Source: Rotaria sp. Silwood1 (Eukaryota > Rotifera > Eurotatoria > Philodinida > Philodinidae). Taken from it: a stretch of 64,000 nucleotides of DNA. The position numbers and the translations under genes are program-made. The stretch lies in assembly GCA_905250075.1 (NCBI GenBank), contig CAJNOP010000022.1, positions 1,046,152 through 1,110,151 on the forward strand, given 5' to 3'. The notes beneath the pieces were generated by a model. The model ran no database searches, was not told the origin of the DNA, and saw nothing but the letters and a program-made list of their open reading frames with translations. Below are positions 1 through 13,159 of the stretch, in pieces (positions within the stretch are counted from its first letter, which is position 1; the number at the start of each line of letters is the position of its first letter).

Positions 1-3000
1 GAGAGATTTTCAAGAGCTAGTCAATTGATAATTAGATTTGTTTGTATCTTGCATATTCCACAGTTAAGATGATAAAAAAAATGACGAAATAATCTTTCGA
101 AGTAGATTATGTGTGTTCGATCGTATGCAGCTTAGAATGTTTGACTAGTAGTTTCTATACTGAAACCTTTTATTCACATTTGTAGAAAATTAGATTTTTA
201 TTCTGGGACATCCATTATATGCGCAATATCTGTGATTCAAAAAAAAGAGAAAACCAAAAGTAAATATAATCAAAAAAAGCAAAGCGTCATATTTCATAAC
301 ATGCATATTTGACCGAGGGTTAATGTTTGTCTAGAATGACTTACTACCTACGCAAAGCTCATATTTTGTATTCTGTTTACAGTTACATATGAAAGAACTG
401 TCGCCCTTGGAACTCTTAATTGAAAATTGTCATGACAGGAAACAGACTCGTTATTTTTTTGTAATCTCATCTTATCTCATCTCATCTCTGCTTGATTGAA
501 AGTCGTCAAAACCTAGACGACAATTTCAAAGATACTCGAATATAACACAAAAAATTGAGGAAATTAAAGAATGAAACTTAATAACAGTCGGATTATTTAA
601 ATTGATTAATTGGTTATATAGAAGACTGCTGAACAATTGTACACTGATGTTAATAATATCGAAATTTTAATGTTTGCATAAATTCGAATAGACAATTATC
701 TTATTGAATCATTGTTCTACAAATGATTCAAATAAATTATCTTTATAATACTTATACTATTTTCAAGCGTTTTTCAAATATCAACAATCAGTCGTAAAAT
801 TTGTGCATGTTATTTGTAGTACTTTTGCATATACATTAAGAATATTCATTGTACTACATGATTATGGAAATAAAGAAACCATTGAGCTACTTACATTTCC
901 AGACATAATAATAGCTCAATACTTAAAATTTCATCATATACCATATTGATATCAGAATAGCTCTTAGATAATCTGAATATTTATAATTTCATAAAGGGTA
1001 CTTCCCGTCTCCACAGAGTACGCATCTACACGGACATTTGCTTAAAAACGAAAATTGCACTTTTTTCAAGATTCAAATATAACAATATATACTTCAAAAT
1101 ATAGTCCATCTAATTATGTAAATCACTTAGTTACAAATCTGAAACAAACTAAAATACTAGTTATCCAGAAATTAATCTGAGAACCATGATGTCACCGGGC
1201 AAATTGATATCTGACAAAATTAAACTATTCGACAGACAAATCAAATACATTTTCTCAATCTTCAAGTCGAACTCTACATAATGATAAAAGTATTTTTTAA
1301 TTTGCACGTTTAATTTCTGAGGAAAAAAGATAAATGTTTTTTTCTCTAGTGTCATCTGTCCGACTAGTCACGTAAAATGAGTAATTCACCCAGTTTCAAC
1401 CTTCAAACTTTTCTAAATTTTGCCATAATGTTCTTCTATCTTCTGTATCTAATTTTTGTAAGTGTAAGTACTCCTAGAGTGCACTATGAGTTTTCAAATC
1501 ACCTAGGTTTCTCCAGTGTTTTTCAATTTTTCTGTCTTTTAAAATATACTTAATCGACAAAAATTGTATATTTAAAATCAGCGTATCAAACTGCGTCGAA
1601 TGATATATAGCACGAACAATTTTGAAGAAAAATTGAAGGCAAACGTCCTCCCTCTCACGCATTCTTCTGAGTCATATGCAATCATTTCTGAATAAAGAAA
1701 TTCGTTATCGAGCAGGAAACTCAAATGTTCGCCTGAGATACGAAAGATACACACTATGCCTTGTCTTCCTTTTCAAAATTTCAAGAAAACGGCTCACCCT
1801 AGAACATTGATGGATCTTGACGAGTAGCGCAAATATTGTCCTGGACTCAAAGTTTCCGTATGCTGCTATCTATGAGGTATGGTAGGGGTATTTCTGTACG
1901 TTATTCATGAAAAGTTTGATTTCAGAAAAACGCAATTTACTATTTCCGTTACATAAATTTGACTTTTTAATGCTTAACGATAATTTTTGGATACTTGGTA
2001 GATAGATACTACTTTAGACTATACAATGGCCACAAAAAATTAAAAACCAAGTCATAAAAGGGGATGAGTACCATTAAATCACAATAAATGTATCACATAA
2101 ATGTATTATTGAAGATCATATTGTTAATATCTCGAATCCATGCTCCTGTGACTATATAAATTGAGATAGAACTGAAGTAAAACCGAATTATGGCTTTTAA
2201 GAAAAATCAGTCTTTATGATGACAAACTTGAGATTGCATAAAGAAAGGAACTAGATATATTATAGAAAATTCATCCAATCCTATGTCAATATTTCTTTAG
2301 TAGACGCATCACTTTCTTATTTAATAATTTGTATAGATAAAATAGTGAACTCATTCTCTTCGTTGAGAAGAAGTTTTCATGTGAAAAATTAATGCATAAA
2401 GAATATTTCCAAAAGAAATAGAACTAATGTGACTAATAAAATTCGTAATAATGAGTCGATAGGGTCACACTAATAAATTATTATTATTCATTAATTTGTA
2501 AAATTCTTTGTAATTCGAGACCTATATCGTTATTCATGTTTTTTTTTAAAGAAACACATTTCTCTTGCTACGTACTTTTTTGATTATTGTTTAATTTATA
2601 ACAGACATATTATTATAATAGATACATACCAATATGAACCTCTGCAAATGAATAGTGACAGTTCGTATTTTAAATATATGACCACACTGAAAAAAGCAAG
2701 CACTTATAATAAAAGCCCTTGAAAATTTCTATCATCCTATTTATAACTGATTTAATTTGAAATTATGTACTAGAAAATAAATCGATCATAATGAAGACAC
2801 TCATGCATCTCCAGTTTTTCATAAGGTAAATTTTGTCACTATCGCCTAAATTAGTTTTTTAATGTCTCGTCTCAATCGAAATATCTTTTTAGAAGAATAG
2901 GAATATATGTTGATGGAGAATTTCAAGTTCTATCAGAATATATAAGTGCTCTTCTAAAACAGTATTTCAATAGTGATGAAAAATTTTATTCAGGAAGCAG

Positions 3001-6000
3001 TAAGACAATTCAATCTGTGAGAATCTATAGTACATGAGAGAATCTTCATTGTGACCGATTTACTTTCAAGCATATATTTGCAAATTAAGACAGTCATAAA
3101 CAGGGTCACAGAAAACTTCAAGGGCTTTCAAAAAGTATGATTACTTTTTTTAAGTGGCAATGTATTCACAATACAGATTGTCATTAGACATTTCGAGGAG
3201 TATCATGTGTAGGCATACTCAGACAGCCTGATACTCCTATCTTCATTTGTTTAGGAAGTTTCAACCAGCTATCAGAAAAATATGACTTTGATACTAATTG
3301 TAGTACATATATTTTTCTTATCCATACTGGTCAGAACTAGTCTATCGGTGAACTGGCATGAGTCATTCTTCACCGTACTCATTCTATAAGAGTCAAAACA
3401 ATATCTCGTTTAGTTATATCTATCTCTAAATTACTATAGAATTCATATAAACCTTCTGTTGCACCATTATAGTGCTTTTATGAAATATGAATATTAATGA
3501 ATGTTGACGAATAAGGCGAGAAGATTGCATCAGTTACGTCAGTTTGCACAAAAGATCTCAACCAACATAACAATGTTTTTTTAACCTACTGATCGATTGT
3601 GACAGAGTTGTTGATATATATGGCACAGTCTGCTGGCTTTTAGTTCTGTCAGGGTCTGCCATACATATGATGAAATTTTTCACAATGATTACAATAGCTC
3701 TGTTATGTTTAATATTTTAATACCGTCAGAATTGCACTGAAAATTTTTTCTTCACTATCTATTTCCATAAATTTTCTCTGTTAGCGTTTATCGATACATA
3801 GAAAATTTCAAAGAACTACCAATTCTCTATTAGCTTGGTACACTAATTAAATGTTTACTAGGCTTACAATTATATGAATCACCTGCATATGTACTCTGAT
3901 TCTCACAATGCTTTTACTTGATTACTTCTTATGTCTTTCTAAAAGAAACGATATAAAATAAAATAAATATATAATAAATTAAAATGACGAACAGTGGTTT
4001 TATTTTGTTTCAATACTATAACCTCATGTTGAAGTGAGTTGATACAATATATTAAGCGTATTCTGATGAATATTTACTCGATAGAAAGATTCTAATGCAT
4101 ATTTCCTCCTAGAACTAATCATTGGCATCAGCAAAAATGTCTTTATTGGCAACAAAAGTGTACAAAGTGGAAAAAAATCTATACCGGTCTGTAAGGTACT
4201 CTATCGGACCAGACCGAACGTTTACCATTATCGGTTACAACTCTAGCGTGTGAGCTGACATCAATAAGGAGAAGATCCTGATTCTAGCCGTTCACGCACG
4301 CTCAGCAAGAGCCATGCAATTTCAGTTAACTGAGCATCCAAGCAGACAAAAAGTTTTGAAAACGTGTTTCAATGCCTTGGTTGCAATAAGCGTTGGAGAA
4401 TTTTCAAGTCCATGCAGAAAAAAACCAAAGTCAACTACTTTCATCACAAAAGATCCGTGAATGCACTTACAAACGCAGTGTTAGCATCTAGAAAACGTGG
4501 AAACGTTTTTGCTTTCGGAGTAATTTGATGTGTTTTGCAGAGAAAATGATTCTTTTATGCATACTGTATGTTACAAATATAGTCAAAAAAAACTTTAGGC
4601 ATTTTCTATGTGCCAAAGTTACATTTTAAAACGTCTCTACGCATATTTTATGGTAAAAGTAGCTGGTTTGAGTTTTTCCTGAATAAACAAGAAAATGCTC
4701 AAACGCGAATCCTGATTAGGGTGCTTAAATGCCTTTTCAAAGATCCTTGTTAGCCTAGACAACGACTCAATATACTCAGTGCATACTACCACCAGTATTC
4801 ACTACAGCATTTGAATGTACCACTATAAAAAATGACATATTTTGATAGAGCCGGTGTCTCAAAGTTGCAGTGAACGCAAATGCTAGCAGAGTCAGCTTTA
4901 TACTGCACATTCCTACACTCCTACCCCAGTATATATGTATATATATATACTATAACAAGTAAAAAAATTACGTTTTTCTTATATCTGACTAAAGCCTCAC
5001 CAAACAATAATGACAGGCTTGTCATCTTAACTGAACACGTCAGTGTGTATACCCATCGAATATTAAATGTTTTTTATGAATTTCCAAAATATTACTTGAG
5101 TTTCTGCTACGGGATATAAAGGAGGTAGTGGATTCTGAGATACCCCACCTGGTGGAATCTTCTCAGAATGTATGTGGATCGATATGTCAAGATTTCGTCG
5201 TATCCTCATGAAGTACGATTCTTGATATTATTGCAAAACTGTTGGTAGTTTTGGATTCATTTCGTTAGTCATTTAGCTTTACTGTCACTTTGAATGATAC
5301 GTTTTAGTCGATAGTAAAGTATAACACTAGCTGTATATTCTCACTACGCAAATTAACTTCAGCATTTTCGTGGCATTGTATTTCTCAGAAAGTCATAAAA
5401 GGTGTCATATGTCATCGAATCTCATCGAATTTTTTGGGAACAAAAGAACATTATTTTTATGCGGGCAATGATTTTAGTATCCGTATGCATAATTCAGTTA
5501 GTTACTGGAGAGCACCTGTTGTTGAAATGCGCATAAATGCTGAATTTCTTATAATCGGAATACAAAATTAATTTGACTTACTTTCTTATTTTATTATTTA
5601 ATATTCGAATGAATCGATTGAATATGACATCGACTTATTAATTGAAATGAAAGTTTATATTGGAAATTTATTGCAATGTTTTGAATAAAGTAACTGAATG
5701 TTTGTTTATGACGTCATGTTAAAAAATAGAAATGAATTGTTAGCAAAATGTCATCTACGAATTGGATTATAGAGAAGGTCGTAAGTTTTTATAAATTTTC
5801 GGCGAAAAACCAAACAGTCTAGTTAAATTTCTGATTTCTTTTGATTTTAACCAATCATATTTTTCGGTGTTCATCAGAATTTTTTTTTCTTTTATTTAAT
5901 TAATTACCACCTCAGTGAATTTTTATTCGATTCAAATATTACACCAATGAAAAGAAGTGAGATAGTATCACACAAACACTTATATTAAAGGTATTTCCTT

Positions 6001-6074
6001 AGCAACCTAATGTAATAATGGCCACGTTTTTTTAGATTTATTTTTTTCATACTACATATTCATTTGCTTGAGAC
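1..6074. other. Gene-free left flank
   Basis: About 6 kb with no open frame longer than about 80 codons and no recognisable exon on either strand. It holds one long imperfect palindrome (2636-3204, listed separately), a weaker hairpin near 3600-3705, short TCTCA-type microsatellite runs near 465-490 and otherwise AT-rich unique-looking sequence. I see no conserved coding signal. Confidence 0.6.
2636..3204. repeat. Degenerate foldback (long inverted repeat)
   Basis: The left arm 2636-2830 reads, in reverse complement, against the right arm about 3000-3204. Anchors are AAAGCCCTTGAA at 2712-2723 against TTCAAGGGCTTT at 3117-3128, and GAACCTCTGCAAATG at 2636-2650 against 3189-3204. Identity along the arms is roughly three in four by eye, with small indels, and the centre is near 2920. 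No protein is encoded. It most resembles an old palindromic MITE or foldback element; the ends and target duplication could not be fixed. Confidence 0.65.
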
Positions 6075-9000
6075 ATGACACAGGAATATACAGAAAAACA
6101 AATTGAAGGACTTCGAAAAATTCAACGACTATGGCGTCGCTATATTGTATATGAATAAATCCTTTTATGTCTCACAAAAAAGCTTGTTTTTTTTTATTGT
6201 TTAGGATGTGCAAGTGTTTCGTTTCTATCGTGATCTAATTCATTTTCATAATAATGGTGATCCACAAATTTTAATGCGTACAATAAATCCAACAGAATCA
6301 AAATACATAGATTCGGCAGCTGGTGTTCGTATACGTTTTCGTTTAGCTGGCGAACGTTTTCCACCGACAATTTATTATAAAATTTTTACAAATCGACCTG
6401 TTCAAGATATATGTGCTAATGCTCCAAGAGATTATACTCGTCCTTATTTAAGATTAAAAAGTGCAGTTGATTCGAATAATAAATTAAATCGTTTTCCACA
6501 ACAAGGTTTGTATTCTTGAAATCTTTGGCATTTTTGTTTTAATTTTGTTATTATAAATTTAATAATTGTCATAGATCAAGAAGGATGGTATCGTCGAATA
6601 GAAAATAATGGTTGGAGACCAGTTGCTTATACACATTTATTACAAGTTAATATGGATCAATATTTTGGTTCATATGATTCAAAAAAACCTATCCCATTTT
6701 CACATTCAAAAGTACGAGGCAATGAAGCTTTCATTTTCTGAAATGTAATGTTTACCGATCTTTGTTTTATTCTTAGTAGATGCAGCGACGACAAGATGTT
6801 GAACAAAGGCGAAAACAAAAAAAATTAGAATGGCTTAAAAAAATGTATGATATATTGTTTTGCGTCGCTGTCCTATTTTTTAATAATATCGATTTCAATA
6901 GGTATAAAGCTGGTATGCTTAACGCCGATAAAAACGATGAACTGAAAGAGAATGAAAATGAAAAAGAAATGTCTCGACTTATCAATGAAACAACAACAAG
7001 TATATTAAGAATATATAATGCATATGGTGCAGAAGCTGTTGAAGATTGGGAAGTTAATGAATTACTTGAATGGACACATAATCTTAATTATGATGAATAT
7101 TTACTTGATTGGAGAACAATTGGTACAAGTGGTTCATCGAATATTATTTTTGGTATGTAATTTAAAGTCTAATATTCTGACTAATTTTAAGTAAACAATA
7201 ATTAATAATTGAATAGAATTGTGACAATAGAATTCTTTCTTGAACGCCCATACATTTCATTTAAATAATTCATTATTATCAAAGATCACATGACACAACT
7301 TTTACATGAAGGATCTATAGGAATGACTTTTTTTTCTTTTTATTCAAAGCTTATTCGTTGTAATGATCGAGTAAGAAAAGTAATAATCAAAAATATGACA
7401 GCAATAATGCAACAAAGAAAAATCTTCACTTGTTTTGAAATGCAGTGCTACCACCTTTTCTGCTATTTTTCTGTCCCTTTTGCATTTTAAACTTTCATCA
7501 TTTGAATTATCCACTCTTACACTAACTCATCTGCTTAAAAATGTCAGAAAAAGTGCTATAAACCTTTATTAGAATAGTTTTCTCATTCTTATACTATATT
7601 TAAGGACAACATATATTTTCTACTGATTACGAAAAGTGCTATTTTAATTTTTAATTTTTATTTCTTTACCTATCTTGGCCTTTTGTGCTGCTACGATTAT
7701 ATAGTTCGCAAAGGAATTGACTACAATGATATAAATATACCTTGTTTGTTGATTTTGTAATTTTTTAACGTAATTTTGAAAAGAATTTCGTGTTAACACA
7801 ATAGTCGGAGATATTTTTAATGATTATATTTCAAGGTTAAACCTTAAACGATTCAATAATTATTTTTTGCCTCAAGAAAAGACATCAATTAGTATAGTTA
7901 TTTTAAGCTTCAAAACTTCTGGTGCTTAATTTCTCTTTAATATGTATATTCGAAATCAAATTAATTGAATTCAATCGATCGCATAATCACTATCAAAGAC
8001 TATTTTAAAATAAAAATATATGCTTCTAAGTTTTCATTTTATATCATCAATAATCATGTAATAACAAATTCCTAAATCATTTTTTGTTCATATCCAAATA
8101 AATTACAATAGTCCAATTTTCAATTAGAAATTGAGATCTAGTCATTAAAAGTAACTTCTATAATTGTCATTAGCGGTTACTCTGTTGTTTAAACTTAATT
8201 ATATCGTAAGGCAAGTTTTAAGTACTGCGGGCCGAACTTTTTCTTGTTCCGAATCTCATTTGTCTGGTAAAATCTCATTGGACCAATCAATGATAACGTG
8301 GTTAACCGTGCACACTACAGTAGCCGACTTCACTTGCTTAGTTACCATGGCAAATTCACCATCTTTTCGATACCAAACCAACATTTCGAAATGAGAAAAA
8401 ATTTGCCGAAATTGTAAGAATGTAATGAGTACACATCTGAAATCTAGTGTTTAAAAATTCGATTTCGTTTGGAGGCTATTAAAATGTTAGAAAAAAATCG
8501 TTCACAGTTGAAATTTTCCTTATATGGTAATAATTGGTTGAGTGAAGATAGCTCAATCGAACTGAAGTCCATAAGGCTTTCCTCTATGAAAGTCTAAAAT
8601 TTAGAAATAGCAGACGTCATATAGAATCGCATTCTGACATTTTTCGAACTCGTGTAGATAGTTGTCCTTTCTACTCGGGGTTTACTCGAGTGGCAGTCTA
8701 GTTCTTTTTTTTGTTATTTATCTAAATATTAAGATACTTGTATGAAATAAAAAAATTTAAAGTATACAAAGCGTTTTGCTATAAGGATTAAAAAGAAAAT
8801 TCGGAACATTCGTGTTTTCTAAATTGTCGCGTCCTGCGGGATGGGACAAACAGAATTCTTCGGGATTGGAGACTGTGTCGCATGACTTTAGTAAAGATTC
8901 TCCAGGATAAAGCAGATCAAGGATTAGAAAATTTTTCTCAGTTAACATACATGGTACGAAAAGAGACATGTAAATTATATTTAACTATGACCATAGCAAA

Positions 9001-9443
9001 CCAAGACTTATTGAAAGTTATGAGTAGTAGACCATTAAAACAAAATATGGTAAATCATTCTAAGCGATTAAAAATGGGTATAAAAACTGTCTCACTATAG
9101 TACCATGAAAAAAATGCTTTGCTCTTTTTAAACATTACAAGCTGGAAACATTGTTCACATGATACAAATTCAGTTTTTTAAAGATAATTTTTAAGCTGAA
9201 ATAAACAAAAAAATTGTTTTTTGTTTTTCTTCTTTATTAGATAAATCTGTTCGATATCAACAAATTCGTGATATTGATGATCGAACAAACTCAAGTTTAA
9301 CTGAATCAAGACATGTATCAATGCAAGCAAATGTACCAACTAATGGTTCATTACGTATTTTACCTATGGTCGAAGGTGAACCAAGTTTTGAACGTGCAAC
9401 AACAACTGCTCTTTCTCAACCGGATAGTGAGCATAAAACATGA
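6075..9443 (+). CDS. C11orf65: C11orf65/MFI homologue (mitochondrial fission factor interactor family)
   Basis: Six exons: 6075-6146, 6205-6505, 6575-6711, 6780-6844, 6902-7152, 9241-9443. They join in phase to 342 aa, close to the human protein. It is recognised from blocks shared with human C11orf65: AAGVRIRFRLAGERFPPTIY, an FTNRPVQDICANAPRDY block, GWYRRIENNGWRPV, then RRQDVEQRRKQKKLEWLKKMY and DWEVNELLEWTHNLNYDEYL. The N-terminus (about 10-35) resembles an IQ-like helix (KIQRLWRRY). The vertebrate protein is reported to interact with the mitochondrial fission factor; function here is by homology only. Four introns are 56-68 bp, but the last is 2.1 kb. Joining the last exon to the rest rests on phase and splice sites; its product has no clear human counterpart. 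An AATAAA lies just after the stop. The gene is tail-to-tail with the fuseless-like gene. Confidence 0.85.
7153..9240 (+). other. Long last intron of the C11orf65 homologue
   Basis: An unusually long (2.1 kb) intron in a gene whose other introns are about 60 bp. Small open frames at 8164-8394 and 8882-9100 match nothing I recognise. No repeat structure with clear ends was found. The length class suggests accumulated mobile-element debris, but I cannot name any. Confidence 0.5.
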
Positions 9444-9557
9444 GTTTAAATAAAAACAACACAATCTTGTAGATATATTTATATAAATATATTTATAACA
9501 AAAAAAAAAAAAGAAAACAAAAGTCTAATAATCTCTTCTTTCTTTTGTTTTGTTTTA

Positions 9558-10914
9558 TTAGAGAAGTGTAACAGTATACGGTTCATTCCTTGTATTTTTA
9601 CTTGAATTTGATGATATATCATCTGATTTTTTCATTTGATTAAACCATTGAACTAAATAACTATTCGGATAATCAGGAAATAGATTATAAGGGTCAGACA
9701 TATGTGACATAGGACCGTTAATAGATGATGCAGTTTTTAAAAGACTTAAAATGAAAAATGATATAAACATACATAGTATATAAAATAAATAAGGAGATTT
9801 TAATGCTAATGTCATTGTAGCAATATATGTATCAAATAAAAGCCAAAAACCTCTCCATAATAGAACACATGTAAAAAAAGCAGTTAGATGACGAATATTA
9901 TGTATTAAAGGTAGATAATTAAAATAGGAGAATATTGGTTGTTCACAAACTTTACTTGTATAAGATTGAGTATACATTAGTAAAAAATATAATGGATAAC
10001 CAAGCAATAGACTTGAAATAGCTGACATAAAAGGATTTTTTGGAAAAAGAAAAACATCAAGTAATGTGTAAGAACCACGCCATGCTAAGATAGATAAAAG
10101 TGATATGACATATTCATAAAAAATATAATTAAGAAAATGAGAAAGACATTCATTTATCTAAAATAAGAAAAGAATTAGACTTTGTTTTTTTGTTTTCGTT
10201 TTTTAAATAAATCAAATCAATTACGTTTTCTGTTAAAAATGGTGATCCAATTCGAATATTATATTCAATTGAATCATAACTAAGTATAAATGGAGCACAG
10301 ACAAGATCACATGGATGTCCCATTAAAGCAATAACAGCAAATAGAGCAACTATACTAACTACAAGCATAAGTAGCCAGTCAGCTGGTGTATAACGATCCC
10401 ATATTGTCCACATTGATACCCATTGTATTATGTAAGTTGTAGCAGTAATAAAAGTATGACATTGTACAATCATAGAAATAAATAATTTTGTTTTTTGTTT
10501 TTGAAGATAATCATATAGATTATCTTGATTTAAATAGATAAAAATAAAGATCAATTGAGCCAAGATATAGAGCATAAGTAATACTATCCCATGTTTACCA
10601 ATAGGAGTATCAAGCCAGACAACCATAAAATTCCATCCGGCTTGCCAAAAAAGTATTAATAATGGAAAAATAAAAAATCCAGCAATAATAGGTTGACATA
10701 TAAAAAATATTGTACGTCGTATACCGGTTCGAATGATGACATTACATTGATCTGATGAACCAACATGTTCATTAGAAGGACTAGTTGTATCTCGAGGTGA
10801 AATAAATCTATCGAGTAAAGCAATTGTTATTTCAGTGTTAGTTCGAGAACGAAATTCAAAAAGAGACTGTGCCCGTGGACGAATACGGCTATTACAAATA
10901 GTTAATTCATTCAT
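9558..10914 (-). CDS. fusl: Fuseless-like multi-pass membrane protein
   Basis: Two exons, 10914-10225 and 10157-9558, split by a 67-bp phase-0 intron, give 429 aa. After a soluble N-terminus of about 65 residues there are roughly eight hydrophobic helices; the first is about 68-90. Two helices carry the repeated pattern W-R-G-x-x-x-L-x-D (ILAWRGSYTLLDVF and VLLWRGFWLLFDTY), which I associate with the Fuseless family. Drosophila Fuseless is an eight-pass presynaptic protein needed for calcium-channel placement. Length and topology fit, but the assignment rests on my memory of that motif. The C-terminal tail is polar and serine-rich. The start is the ATG at 10914; a TTG two codons upstream is in frame. 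An AATAAA on the minus strand overlaps the stop codon. The gene is convergent with C11orf65, 114 bp away. Confidence 0.65.
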
Positions 10915-13159
10915 TATCAAATCTCAATAACCAACATGCCTATAAATATTAAAAACATGATGCAGATATTCAATTTTTCATAAAAATCTTTAAAGTACAG
11001 TAGTAAACAAAATTCCTCGTACGATTTTGTTTTAAGTATAACTTCATTAAAAATCGTTCTTTTGATCCACATTGTGTACCAATCGTACAGGCATTATCTA
11101 CAGTATATCCACACTAACAACTCAACTGCTGAGAAAGTTGATTCAGTAGTAGGCCGACGTAGCTAACATTGAGGAGGGGTCGCGATTTTTCGCAAATACA
11201 AACTATCTTTCTTCTAACACCATGCAATAAAAGAATTTCAGCTCTCCTGAAAAAAAATTAAAAGTTTTTCATGATTGTAAAAGTGTTACAATGTTTTCTG
11301 TCGGATGACAGCTAAGTTGAATTTTACTTAAGATGGACTTGAAATAGTGCGAAGTAACCACTTTTCGTCAACAAAGTTTATTTTTTTCAGAACATGTTCC
11401 AACAAAAGAATTAATATCCACGAATAGGATAAGTCACAGGTTACACTTTGGCAAATGAATCTTTCTAAAAGAAAGCTTTCTATGAAGTAACTTGATACTT
11501 TACAGTAGATGTATATCTACAGAAGGAATTTTTTTTTAATTACGGTATTAAACGATTGGAAAAGCATTTCTGCAGCTGATTTTCAAGATTACCGCTTAGC
11601 TGAGAACATTCTTATAATAATTTAATAGCGTGGCTCAAAAAAAAACATCTCTTCATGTAAATACAGATCTACCATAAAGTAGGCAAGCGGATTCATAGAT
11701 AGCTTTCTTTTGAAAATTTTTTTTGCTAATACGTAGCTCATGTTTTCTTCTATTCGTTCGGGCGGGCTCTATTTTTTTTAAACATTTTCGCAGCCAAAAA
11801 TAATATTCGTTGATGAAATAGTGAGTACTTCGGACTGTTATAAGATCACTTCAAATATGACTCAGGTTGGTAGCAGTTAGAGTACCGAATCGAGTCAATT
11901 TAGAGATCCACTAAATTTTTTGCCAAAAAATGCAGGTTTAACCTATGAACTATTTGTAAGAGTAGGTTTCGTGTTCTGATATTTACTGTACAAATTGATG
12001 CACGTAGAAGATTTCAACAATGTTTTATAGAAGTATCCAGATACGAAACAAAGTCTAAGTCAAATTCTACTCTAACTTTCTTTCATTTCCACAGGCGTTG
12101 ATAAGACGTCGTTGGAACCTTCACAACACATCAATTTGTAGAGTAAATATCAGAGCACAAAACATACTGCTTAAAAATAGTTCATGTGTTAAATTGAATT
12201 GTCGACAGAAAATTTAGTTGACGCTAAAATTGATTTTCTACAGGAATTTAGCGATGGTCCAATTGAGGAAAGTTGTTGCTGTGCCTCTTCAATCGTGGAA
12301 ACCTTCTATTAGTTTTTAGAAGACTTGAAGTTCTCTTATTGTATTTTGTTAGAAAAAAAATATTTTCCCTTGCAACAAATCGCAACTCACATTCCTTCAA
12401 AACGTTGGTTGCTTCTGACTACTGTCAACTCAAATTTCTGAACTAAGTTTTTTATGTCAATATATTATAGATGATGATTGTACCATTGGCAAAAGCCTCG
12501 TGTCAAAAGTTACCTTTTTCGATGAGGCTACACGAAAAACAGAATTGTTTGAAAAACTTTGTTCACCATGGTATCCTTAAAAAAAAGTATTTTTTATGTC
12601 TATTAGAAATCAATCATCTTGTTTTGATCATGATCCTCATATATTGCAATAACAGTCATCACTCTACTTACATTTGTAAGAATTGTTTCTTTTTGTTTAT
12701 TGATTAATGCCCACTGTAAAATATTAAGTTTGTTCTTATCTTGACTGTATTATTCAAAACTAGTAAAAGATGACGTTGTTTGAGTATAATTTATTTTCTA
12801 TGCACGAATACAAGAAGGGCATCCAATATTGATTCTGTGTTTTTTTGGAATGAAAAGCCTGCATGGATAGAACAGAAAGAAAGAGACACCCGTTTTTGGT
12901 TCTCGTCGATTGACAGATAAGTGCAAAAGTAAAAGAAACAATATATATTTTTGCATTAAAAAAATATAATTACACAGACAAAAAAAGAAAAGAATGTTAC
13001 TGTGATTCATGTTGTCAACTAACTCTAACAAATACAATATCTTCTTTTGTTAATGACTATTGAATTTTGAATTACAAAATGCTAATGAAATAAAGGAAAA
13101 ACAAAATATAAACTTTTATGCGTACTGTCAATAAATTTCTTGTTTGTAGATTTTTTAAA
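10915..13159. other. Divergent spacer between the fuseless-like gene and CCDC96
   Basis: 2.2 kb with no supported exon; open frames here are short and unrecognised. It contains the foldback at 11885-12245 and presumably the promoters of the two flanking, divergently transcribed genes. No specific promoter motif could be supported. Confidence 0.6.
11885..12245. repeat. Palindromic MITE-like foldback
   Basis: Arm 11938-12000 is the reverse complement of 12129-12191 with few mismatches (shared core TCTGATATTTACT and CAAATTGATG). Weaker pairing continues outward to about 11885/12245 and inward to about 12040/12095, so nearly the whole 360 bp is a hairpin centred near 12065. There is no coding capacity. 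Size resembles the hAT-type MITE at 22717, but the sequence differs. No target duplication is visible, so the superfamily is unknown. Confidence 0.75.

Noticed and set aside
3585-3705. Hairpin with ATATATATGGCA against TGCCATACATAT
   Set aside because: Pairing is limited to one short good block in AT-rich sequence; too weak to list as an element.
8164-9100. Open frames 8164-8394 and 8882-9100 as exons of C11orf65 or a nested gene
   Set aside because: No family resemblance, and the flanking exons already join in phase without them.
13118-13159. Upstream in-frame ATG for CCDC96
   Set aside because: A good splice acceptor (TTTGTAG ending at 13149) lies between it and the ATG at 13160, so it is probably not in the mature mRNA; not fully excluded.
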